A stretch of DNA of 64,000 bases from Hyphomicrobiales bacterium (lineage in GTDB: Bacteria > Pseudomonadota > Alphaproteobacteria > Rhizobiales > Beijerinckiaceae): positions 434,001-498,000 of the forward strand of contig JAIXYZ010000013.1 of the NCBI GenBank assembly GCA_027489955.1, written 5' to 3'. The translations under genes and the position numbers were made by a program. Position 1 is the first letter of the stretch. Every line of letters begins with the position of its first letter. This document shows, in pieces, positions 51,576 to 58,729 of this stretch. The notes beneath the pieces were generated by a model. It saw nothing but the letters and a program-made list of their open reading frames with translations, was not told the DNA's origin and ran no database searches.

Positions 51576-52660
51576 AACTCACCGAGGACGGAATCGTGAA
51601 GAAGGGCGGCGCCGAGGTTCGCCTCGAGGGCATCGCCAAGCGATACGGGCCGGTGACGGCGGTCAAGCCGCTCGACCTGGTCATCGAGCCGGGCACGCTG
51701 GTGACGCTGCTGGGCCCCTCCGGCTGCGGCAAGACCACGCTGCTGCGCATGATCGCCGGGCTCGAGCAGTCCAGCGAAGGCCGCATGTTCATCGGCGGGA
51801 AGGACGTGACGGAGCTGTCCGCCGGCGAGCGCAACGTCTCGATGGTGTTCCAGTCCTACGCCCTGTTCCCGCACATGAGCGTGCTGGACAACGTGGCGTA
51901 TGGCCTGATTTCAGGCGGCATGGCCAAGCGCGAGGCGCATGCCCGGGCCGAGATCGCCCTGGCGACCGTCGGCCTGAAGGGCTTCGGCTCGCGGCTTCCC
52001 TCGGAAATGTCCGGCGGCCAGCAGCAGCGCGTCGCGGTCGCCCGCGCGCTGGTCCTGGAGCCGGACGTGCTGCTCTTCGACGAGCCGCTGTCGAACCTCG
52101 ACGCGCGCCTTCGGCGGCAGATGCGCGAGGAGATCCGCGCGCTGCAGCAGAAGCTCGGCGTCACGGTCGTGTACGTCACCCACGACCAGTCGGAGGCGCT
52201 GGCCGTTTCCGACAAGATCGTCGTGATGCGCGCGGCCGAGATCGCCCAGGCCGGCACGCCCAATGATCTCTACGAGCATCCCGACAACGTCTTCGTCGCG
52301 ACCTTCATGGGCGAGGCGAACCACGTGCGTGGCACGCTCAGGGACATTGCCGGGGACTACGGCAAGCTGACGCTGGGCACCGTGACGCTGCCGCTCGCCC
52401 ATCGCGGCCTCTCGGAAGGCGAGGTCGACGTGGTGATCCGTCCGGAATCGATCTTCGTGGGCGATCCCGCCCCGAAAACGCCGCACCTCGCCGGCACGAT
52501 CACCAGCGCCACCTATATGGGTTCGCACACCGAATACCATGTGGAGACGCCGGTCGGCCGGCTGTTCGCGATTTCGCCCGATCCCCGGAACATCCGTCCG
52601 GTCGGCAGCCCAGCGGCGATCACCTTCGCCGATCGCGGCATCTTCATCGTCCGTCCGTAG
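51572..52660 (+). CDS. ABC transporter ATP-binding protein (AfuC/FbpC-like)
   Basis: 362 residues from the GTG at 51572. All ATPase motifs are present: Walker A GPSGCGKTT, Q-loop VFQSYALFPHMSV, signature MSGGQQQRVAVARAL, Walker B VLLFDEPLSNLDA and the switch His in VTHDQSEALA. The C-terminal part (from about residue 245) is a TOBE-like regulatory domain with DVVIRPESIFVGD. A GGAGGG ribosome site lies before the start, and the gene overlaps the permease by four bases. It energises import by the two neighbouring binding proteins and the fused permease. Confidence 0.93.
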   Translation: MKLTEDGIVKKGGAEVRLEGIAKRYGPVTAVKPLDLVIEPGTLVTLLGPSGCGKTTLLRMIAGLEQSSEGRMFIGGKDVTELSAGERNVSMVFQSYALFPHMSVLDNVAYGLISGGMAKREAHARAEIALATVGLKGFGSRLPSEMSGGQQQRVAVARALVLEPDVLLFDEPLSNLDARLRRQMREEIRALQQKLGVTVVYVTHDQSEALAVSDKIVVMRAAEIAQAGTPNDLYEHPDNVFVATFMGEANHVRGTLRDIAGDYGKLTLGTVTLPLAHRGLSEGEVDVVIRPESIFVGDPAPKTPHLAGTITSATYMGSHTEYHVETPVGRLFAISPDPRNIRPVGSPAAITFADRGIFIVRP

Positions 52661-52726
52661 TCCCGGCGCGCGGCCTTGCCGGCGCGCCGCAAGCGTGCCG
52701 GAAGCCCTGCGCCAAGGAGAGCCTGA

Positions 52727-54541
52727 ATGTCCGACGCTCCGATTCATCCCGTCATCCGCGAGGTCACGGAACGCATCCGTGCCCGCAGCCGGGATAGCAG
52801 GGCCGGCTACATGGAGGCGCTCCGCGGGGTCAGGGCCAACAATCCGCCCCGGCGCAAGCTGTCATGCGGGAACATGGCGCATGCGTCGGCCGCGTGCGGC
52901 ATGGACATGAAGATGAAGGTCGCCACCGGCGCGGCGCCCAATATCGGCATCGTCACGTCCTACAACGACATGCTCTCGGCCCATCAGCCGTTCGAGCATT
53001 ATCCGCAGGCGATCCGCGAGGCGGCGATTGAGTTCGGCGCCACCGCGCAGGTGGCCGGCGGCACGCCCGCCATGTGCGACGGCGTCACCCAGGGCCAGCC
53101 GGGCATGGAGCTGTCGCTCTTCTCCCGGGATGTCATCGCCATGTCGACGGCGATCGCCCTGACCCACAACGTCTTCGATGCGGCGCTCATGCTCGGCGTC
53201 TGCGACAAGATCGTTCCGGGCCTCGTCATGGGCGCCCTGTCCTTCGGGCACATCCCGACGGTCTTCGTGCCGGCCGGGCCCATGACGACCGGCTTGTCCA
53301 ATGACGAGAAGACGCGTGTCCGCCAGGCCTATGCCACGGGCGAAATCGGCCGCGAGAAGCTGCTCGAAGCCGAGATGAAGTCCTATCACGGGCCGGGCAC
53401 CTGCACCTTCTACGGCACGGCGAATTCCAACCAGATGCTGATGGAGTTCATGGGCCTGCACGTGCCGGGCTCGGCCTTCATCAATCCCGGCACGCCGCTG
53501 CGCGCGGCGCTGACGCGGGAAGCCGTCAGGCTGGCGCTCGCCCGCGCGGCCGACGGCGAGAGCGGCATCGGCGAGATCGTGACCGAGGAGGCGTGGGTCA
53601 ACGCCATCATCGGCCTGCACGCCACCGGCGGCTCCACGAACCACCTGCTACACCTCATCGCCATGGCGCAGTGCGGCGGCGTGGTGCTCACGCTCGATGA
53701 CTTCGCCGACCTTGCGAAAGTCGTTCCGCTGCTCGCCCGGGTCTATCCCAACGGCGCGGCGGACGTGAACCAGTTCCATGCTGCCGGCGGCCTCGGATTC
53801 GTCATCCGGGAACTGCGCCGCGGCGGCCTTCTGCACACGATCCGCGGCGTCTCGGGGGGCACGACCGCGGATTACGAGCGCGAGCCATGGCTCCAGGACG
53901 GCCGCCTTGTCTGGCGGGACGCTCCGGAAAAGCCGCTCGACAGCTCGATCCTGCGGCCGCTCGACGATGCCTTCCAGCCTACGGGCGGGGTGGCCGTCGT
54001 GCAGGGCAACCTCGGCCGGGCGGTCATCAAGACCTCCGCCGTCGCCCCGGACCGGCATATCGTGGAGGCTCCCGCGCGGGTCTTCGCGACGCAGGAGGAC
54101 ATGGCCGCCGCCTTCAAGGCCGGCGAGCTCGACCGGGATGTCGTGGTGGTGATGCGGTTCCAGGGACCGCGGGCCAACGGCATGCCCGAACTGCACGGCC
54201 TGATGCCGGCGCTCGGCGTCATCCAGAACCGCGGGCACAAGGTCGCGCTCGTGTCCGACGGGCGCCTGTCTGGCGCATCAGGCAAGGTCCTCTCGGCGAT
54301 CCACATGGCGCCGGAAGCCGCCGCGGGCGGGCCGCTGGCCCGCGTCCGCGACGGTGACGTGATCCGGGTGGATGCGATCGCCGGCACGATCGACGCCAAG
54401 GTCGCGCAGGACCAGTGGGCCGCGCGCACGCCGGAAAGCTTCGCGCTTCCCAACCGCATGGCGGATCTCGGGCGCAATCTCTTCGCCAGCTTCCGGGACG
54501 TCGTCGGCTCGTCCGAGCACGGGGCCGCGATCTTCCGCTGA
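52727..54541 (+). CDS. edd: Phosphogluconate dehydratase
   Basis: 604 residues of the IlvD/Edd family. Fe-S Cys positions are in LSCGNMAHASAACGMDMKMK and AGGTPAMCDGVTQGQPGMELS; GPGTCTFYGTANSNQMLMEFMG holds another, with the Ser and His of the active site in the TGGSTNHLLHL segment. The enzyme converts 6-phosphogluconate to KDPG, the step before Eda. An AAGGAG ribosome site precedes the ATG. It lies 66 bases after the ABC ATPase; a GC-rich imperfect hairpin is in this gap but no HexR-like site. Confidence 0.96.
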   Translation: MSDAPIHPVIREVTERIRARSRDSRAGYMEALRGVRANNPPRRKLSCGNMAHASAACGMDMKMKVATGAAPNIGIVTSYNDMLSAHQPFEHYPQAIREAAIEFGATAQVAGGTPAMCDGVTQGQPGMELSLFSRDVIAMSTAIALTHNVFDAALMLGVCDKIVPGLVMGALSFGHIPTVFVPAGPMTTGLSNDEKTRVRQAYATGEIGREKLLEAEMKSYHGPGTCTFYGTANSNQMLMEFMGLHVPGSAFINPGTPLRAALTREAVRLALARAADGESGIGEIVTEEAWVNAIIGLHATGGSTNHLLHLIAMAQCGGVVLTLDDFADLAKVVPLLARVYPNGAADVNQFHAAGGLGFVIRELRRGGLLHTIRGVSGGTTADYEREPWLQDGRLVWRDAPEKPLDSSILRPLDDAFQPTGGVAVVQGNLGRAVIKTSAVAPDRHIVEAPARVFATQEDMAAAFKAGELDRDVVVVMRFQGPRANGMPELHGLMPALGVIQNRGHKVALVSDGRLSGASGKVLSAIHMAPEAAAGGPLARVRDGDVIRVDAIAGTIDAKVAQDQWAARTPESFALPNRMADLGRNLFASFRDVVGSSEHGAAIFR

Positions 54542-54597
54542 GCGGTCGCCGCTTAAGCCCGGGACGATTGCGTCCGGCCCGGCCGATCGCGGGTCGG

Positions 54598-55779
54598 TCA
54601 GCTCACGACGATCCGCGGCGGAACCGCAGCGCGGGCCGCGACCGCCGGTTCCGGCGGGCTCGAGGCCGCGGCGCGCTCGATGGCGGCCGCCACCTCCGCG
54701 ATCTGCCGGCGCAGGGCCGCATTGTCCGCCTCGGCGGCCACCGTCGGCGCCTCGGCGATCTGGCGGGTCAGCCGGCTGATCTCGCGCTTGAGTTGCGTCC
54801 GGTCCGCACGGGCCTGCTGCAGCGCTGCCTTGACCGCGTTGAGCTCGCCCGCATGGTCCGCCTCCAGAAGGCCGAGCTTCGCGCGGGCGGCATCGGCGGC
54901 GGCCACGGCCTCGCGCTGCTCCCTCTGCACGGCGGCCAGGCGCTCGCGCAGCGCCGCCAGCTCCCCGTCGCGTTCGGCGACGATCCCCTCGCGGCGCGCC
55001 TGCTGCACCGAGGCGTCGGTGAGGCGCATGGCGGCATCCGCCGCCTGCTCGTCGAGCACCGCGATCCGCGCGGCCATCTGCTCGCGCATGGCCTCCAGGT
55101 TCGCGACGCGGTCCGCCAGCGCTTCGCCATGGGCGGTCTCGGTGGCAAGCCGCTCCACAAGCGTTTCCGCCCGCTGTCGCTCCGCGGCGAGCCGCTCCCG
55201 CGTCTCCGAAAGGGTGTGCTCGGTATCGGAAAGGCGCAGCTCGGTCGCGCCCAGCCGCACGTCGAGCGCGCTGATGTCCAGCTGCCGCGCGGCGATGTCC
55301 TGGCGGGCTTCGTTCAGCTCGCGGTCGCGCGTTGCCACATTGTCCCGGGCCGCGTCGCGCTCGCCGACCGTGCGCGCCAGCTCGGCCTGGAGCGCCGCCA
55401 CCTGATCCTCCAGGCCGGCGACCGTCTGCTTGAGCGCGGCGATCTCGCCGTCGCGCGCAGCGATGGTCGCCTCATGGGCCGCGATCGTGTCCTTGAACCC
55501 GGCGATGAGGACCGCCTGACGCCCGATCTCAGCCCTGTCGGCGGCATGGGCGTCGCGAACGGTCTCGACGGCGCGTTCCAGCCGCCGCTGCTCGACCGCG
55601 AACGTTGCGCGGAGGTGGTCCTTCTCGGCGTTGAGCTCGTCGATCGACAGCGGGAAGAGGGCCTGGAGCCGCCGCCGCTGAAGGCGCTCGGCCCTGCGGC
55701 TCACCGCCGGCAGCAGCGCCAGGGCGAGGAAAGTCGCGGCGAGGAACCCGACCGCGACATACATGCCCGTTTCGATCAC
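54598..55779 (-). CDS. Membrane-anchored coiled-coil protein
   Basis: 393 residues. One N-terminal transmembrane helix (YVAVGFLAATFLALALLPAVS) is followed by a short basic stretch (RRAERLQRRRLQALFPLS) and some 320 residues of almost continuous coiled coil rich in Ala, Glu, Arg and Leu heptads, for example LAAERQRAETLVERLATE. A Pro/Ala tail ends it. The form PLSIDELNAEKDHLRATFA is seen in Rhizobiales homologues, whose function is unknown. The charge pattern suggests a cytoplasmic coil anchored in the inner membrane. It lies convergent with edd and downstream of a candidate promoter at 55830-55859. Confidence 0.7.
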   Translation of the reverse strand: MIETGMYVAVGFLAATFLALALLPAVSRRAERLQRRRLQALFPLSIDELNAEKDHLRATFAVEQRRLERAVETVRDAHAADRAEIGRQAVLIAGFKDTIAAHEATIAARDGEIAALKQTVAGLEDQVAALQAELARTVGERDAARDNVATRDRELNEARQDIAARQLDISALDVRLGATELRLSDTEHTLSETRERLAAERQRAETLVERLATETAHGEALADRVANLEAMREQMAARIAVLDEQAADAAMRLTDASVQQARREGIVAERDGELAALRERLAAVQREQREAVAAADAARAKLGLLEADHAGELNAVKAALQQARADRTQLKREISRLTRQIAEAPTVAAEADNAALRRQIAEVAAAIERAAASSPPEPAVAARAAVPPRIVVS

Positions 55780-55829
55780 GGCAGCGACCCTTGCTTGAGA
55801 TGGCGCGCCCGGCGGGCCCTCGTGGGCCG

Positions 55830-55859
55830 ATTATATAAGCCCGCGCCGGCGAGCCGTCA
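55830..55859 (-). promoter_or_regulatory. Candidate promoter of the coiled-coil gene
   Basis: On the minus strand a perfect -10 TATAAT (55835-55830) in an AT patch of otherwise GC-rich DNA is preceded, 18 bases earlier, by TGACGG (55859-55854). The -35 match is moderate. The coiled-coil ATG follows about 50 bases later. Confidence 0.5.
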
Positions 55860-55864
55860 CCTGA

Positions 55865-56446
55865 TCAGAACGGGTTCCACGTCGCGCTGGGCGTGAACTT
55901 CAGGTAGCCCAGGTTGACGCCGAGCCTTGCGCCGACACCCGAACGGATGGGCACGACGACGATGTCGTTCGCCACCAGGGCCGTCATGCCGAAGCCGCCG
56001 ACGAGGTAGGCCGAGCCGTCCACGCCACCGAAGCGCTGGTACATCGCGTCCACCGCGGGGAGGTTGTAGACGAGCATCATCGTCCGGTCGCCGTCGGCGC
56101 CGAAATCGAAGCCGAGGGACGGCCCCTGCCAGAACACCCGGCTGTCGCCGGCATTGCGGGTGTAGAGCGTGCCTTCGCCATAGCGCAGGCCGCCGATGAA
56201 GGCGCCGGACGCCTCCTGCCCGAGAATATAGGCGTTGGGCTGGCCCCATCGCCGCGTGGCCTCCTGGATCGTCAGCGCCAGGCCGCGCGAGATCGTCCCG
56301 AAGAAGCGGTGGCCGGAATCGACGAGCTCGTTGGTGGAGAACGTTTCCGGGCGCTCGCCGCGGCGCTGGGCCCAGGCGGGACCGGACACGGCCGCGATGG
56401 CCAGGGCAAGGCAGACGAGATGCCGCGCGATGAAGCTCATGGGCAT
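55865..56446 (-). CDS. DUF1134 exported protein
   Basis: 193 residues from 56446 (an ATG at 56440 is equally possible). Signal peptide SFIARHLVCLALAIAAVSGPAWA followed by QRRGERPETFSTNELVDSGHRFFG. The core has GLALTIQEATRRWGQPNAYILGQEASGAF and SLGFDFGADGDRTMMLVYNL, typical of DUF1134 proteins of alphaproteobacteria; they are periplasmic or lipid-associated and of unknown function. A GGGGGAAGT stretch gives the ribosome site. It is divergent from the YHS protein gene. Confidence 0.85.
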   Translation of the reverse strand: MPMSFIARHLVCLALAIAAVSGPAWAQRRGERPETFSTNELVDSGHRFFGTISRGLALTIQEATRRWGQPNAYILGQEASGAFIGGLRYGEGTLYTRNAGDSRVFWQGPSLGFDFGADGDRTMMLVYNLPAVDAMYQRFGGVDGSAYLVGGFGMTALVANDIVVVPIRSGVGARLGVNLGYLKFTPSATWNPF

Positions 56447-56564
56447 ACTTCCCCCCGAAGGCGAAAGTTGAAGCGGATGCCTCAACCGGGCCTTCATCTT
56501 TGTCCGTTAACGAAATGGCCGGGTTACCCCGCCAGAATCGACCTTCAAACGAGCTTTAGATCGA

Positions 56565-57074
56565 ATGACTCCGATAGCAAGATCGGCGCTCGCCTGCCTT
56601 GTCATGCTGCTGCCGCTTGGCGGCGGCAATATGGCCGCAGCGCGGGACCTGGCCGCCGGTGCGGCCGCGATCCCGGTGCCGACCGAGCGGGTGCACATGC
56701 GCGCCCACATGCCGTTCGCGCTGCACGGTTTCGATCCCGTCGCGTATTTCACCGAAGGCGGCCCGCAGGGCGGACGCGCCAGCCTGGAGGCGGTGTGGAA
56801 CGGTGCCGCGTGGCGCTTCTCCAGCGCCGCCAATCGCGCCGCCTTCCTCTCCGATCCGGAGGCTTATGCACCCCGCTTCGGCGGCTACGACGCCGACGCC
56901 ATGACGTCGGGCCGGCTGGTCGATCCCGACCCGGCCATCTATCTCGTCACGCCGGACGGCCTATTCCTGTTCCGGGACCAGGCGGCGCGGGACCGGTTCT
57001 TCGCCAAGACGGGCGCGGTGGCCGAGGCCACGCGGGCCTGGGACACCGTCAGCCGGACGCTGGCAGCGCGCTGA
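56565..57074 (+). CDS. YHS-domain exported protein
   Basis: 169 residues. Signal-like leader MTPIARSALACLVMLLPLGG, then a YHS region ALHGFDPVAYFTEGGPQGGR, with WRFSSAANRAAFLSDPEAYAPRFGGYDADA, the standard pattern of bacterial YHS proteins. Such domains are linked to heavy-metal handling, but this form lacks the extra Cys or His ligands of the metal-transporting ATPase version. It overlaps the convergent cysQ gene by 26 bases at the 3' end. Function unknown. Confidence 0.82.
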   Translation: MTPIARSALACLVMLLPLGGGNMAAARDLAAGAAAIPVPTERVHMRAHMPFALHGFDPVAYFTEGGPQGGRASLEAVWNGAAWRFSSAANRAAFLSDPEAYAPRFGGYDADAMTSGRLVDPDPAIYLVTPDGLFLFRDQAARDRFFAKTGAVAEATRAWDTVSRTLAAR

Positions 57075-57873
57075 CCCCGCTGGCGAGCAGCGCCGCCGCC
57101 GCCTCGGGATCGCCGAAGACCACGAAGTCCTCGTTCACGAAGGCCCGGTCGGCCCGGCCGAAATCCGGCCGAGCGCCGGCCAGCGTCGTCATCGTGCCGC
57201 CCGCGGCCTCCACCAGCTTCAGGCCCGCGGCCGTGTCCCATTCCAGCGTCCGGCCGAACCTCACATAGACGTCGGCCGAACCCTCGGCGATGCGCGCGAA
57301 CTTGATCGCCGATCCAGAGCGACGGCGCTCGCGGATCGGCAGGCCCGACAGGAAGGCGTCCGAGCGGACGTCGCCGTGGCTGCGGCTGAGCAGGCCGACG
57401 AGCCCGTCCGCCGGAGCGCGCCGCACCGCCATGGACCGCACCGAGCCATCGGGCGCCACGTGCCGCGCGGTGTCGCCGCCGAGCCAGAGGTCGCCCGGGG
57501 CAGGGGCGAAGATCGCGCCCGCGACGGGTTGTCCATCGGCCACGAAGGCGACGTTGACGCAATATTCCTCGCGCCCGGCGACGAAGTCCCGGGTGCCGTC
57601 AAGCGGGTCCACCAGGATGAACGCGCCGGGCGGCTCCGACGGCACGGGCGTCTCCTCGGCCACCACCTGCACGCCCGGGAACAGGCGCGCGAGCTCGTCC
57701 AGGATGGCCGCCTGGGATGCGATGTCGGCGCTCGTCACCGGGCTGCCGTCGGGCTTCAAGATGGTCTGCACGCCGGCCTTGCAGGCCGCCAGGATCGCCG
57801 CGCCACCCGCCCGGGCCGCCAGCGCGAGCCGATCCGCGATCTCGTCCGCATTCCCGTGCGCCACGCCCGCCAT
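57049..57873 (-). CDS. cysQ: 3'(2'),5'-bisphosphate nucleotidase (CysQ-like)
   Basis: 274 residues of the inositol monophosphatase fold. The metal site is formed by VVAEETPVPS (Glu), ILVDPLDGTRDFVAGREEYCVNVAFV (DPLDGT) and EWDTAAGLKLVEAAGG (Asp); these are all intact. The enzyme removes the 3' phosphate of PAP or PAPS in sulfur assimilation. The start could also be 57909, which would add 12 residues. It is 63 to 100 bases from the divergent chpT gene. Confidence 0.9.
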   Translation of the reverse strand: MAGVAHGNADEIADRLALAARAGGAAILAACKAGVQTILKPDGSPVTSADIASQAAILDELARLFPGVQVVAEETPVPSEPPGAFILVDPLDGTRDFVAGREEYCVNVAFVADGQPVAGAIFAPAPGDLWLGGDTARHVAPDGSVRSMAVRRAPADGLVGLLSRSHGDVRSDAFLSGLPIRERRRSGSAIKFARIAEGSADVYVRFGRTLEWDTAAGLKLVEAAGGTMTTLAGARPDFGRADRAFVNEDFVVFGDPEAAAALLASGVSALPASG

Positions 57874-57972
57874 GCTCCGCTTGTCCGTTCGCGCGCTTTC
57901 GCGCCCCATCCCGCCGGTGTATCAGACGGGCGGCCAGCACCTTACCGCCGTTTCCGATTCGCGGAGCCCCTC

Positions 57973-58623
57973 ATGACCGCCGTCACCCTCGATGCGCTCG
58001 ATCTCGCCGCCCTGCTGTGCAGCCGCGTCTGCCACGACGTGATCAGCCCCGTGGGCGCCATCGTGAACGGGCTCGAAGTGCTGGAGGACGAGAACGACGC
58101 CTCCATGCGCGATTTCGCGCTGGACCTCATCAAGAAGAGCGCCAACCAGGCCTCCGCCCGGCTGCAATTCTGCCGTCTGGCCTTCGGCGCGGCCGGTTCC
58201 GCCGGCGCCGCGATCGATCTGGGCGATGCCGAGCAGGTCGCCAAGGGCTTCATCCACGACGACCGCGTCTCGCTGACATGGGGCGCGCCCCGGCTTCTCC
58301 TGCCCAAGAACCAGGTGAAGCTGCTCCTCAACCTCCTGCTGGTGGCGATGAACGCCATCCCGCGCGGCGGCTCGATGGATGTGTCGCTGACGATGGAGGC
58401 GGAGATGCCGCATATCCGCATCGTGGCGAAGGGGCCGAATGCCCGCATCCCGTCCCACGCCGAGGCGCTGATCGCCGGCGAGGCCGAGGACGGGCGCGTG
58501 GACGCCCACGCCATCCAGCCCTTCTACACCGGGCTCGTCGCCCGCGAGGCCGGAATGGGCGTGACCTTCGCGCTGGACGGCGATGCCGTGGTGATCGCCG
58601 CCCAACCGATTGTGAAAGGCTGA
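57973..58623 (+). CDS. chpT: Histidine phosphotransferase ChpT
   Basis: 216 residues. The N-terminal four-helix dimerisation domain has ALLCSRVCHDVISPVGAIVN, with His21 as the phosphorylated residue, followed by a degenerate ATPase-like domain (KNQVKLLLNLLLVAMNAIP, FALDGDAVV). ChpT passes phosphate from CckA to CtrA and CpdR in alphaproteobacteria, controlling the cell cycle and motility genes. Its position just ahead of the chemotaxis operon fits this link. The ATG at 57973 begins before the first helix. Confidence 0.92.
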   Translation: MTAVTLDALDLAALLCSRVCHDVISPVGAIVNGLEVLEDENDASMRDFALDLIKKSANQASARLQFCRLAFGAAGSAGAAIDLGDAEQVAKGFIHDDRVSLTWGAPRLLLPKNQVKLLLNLLLVAMNAIPRGGSMDVSLTMEAEMPHIRIVAKGPNARIPSHAEALIAGEAEDGRVDAHAIQPFYTGLVAREAGMGVTFALDGDAVVIAAQPIVKG

Positions 58624-58729
58624 TTTTCCGGCAGGCCGCCGGGCCCGCCGCGCTTATCCTCAATCAATCGTAAACCGTTCTGGGCCACAGTTCGGCTTCG
58701 CGCGCGTCGCGGCGCCGGACACAGGTGGC

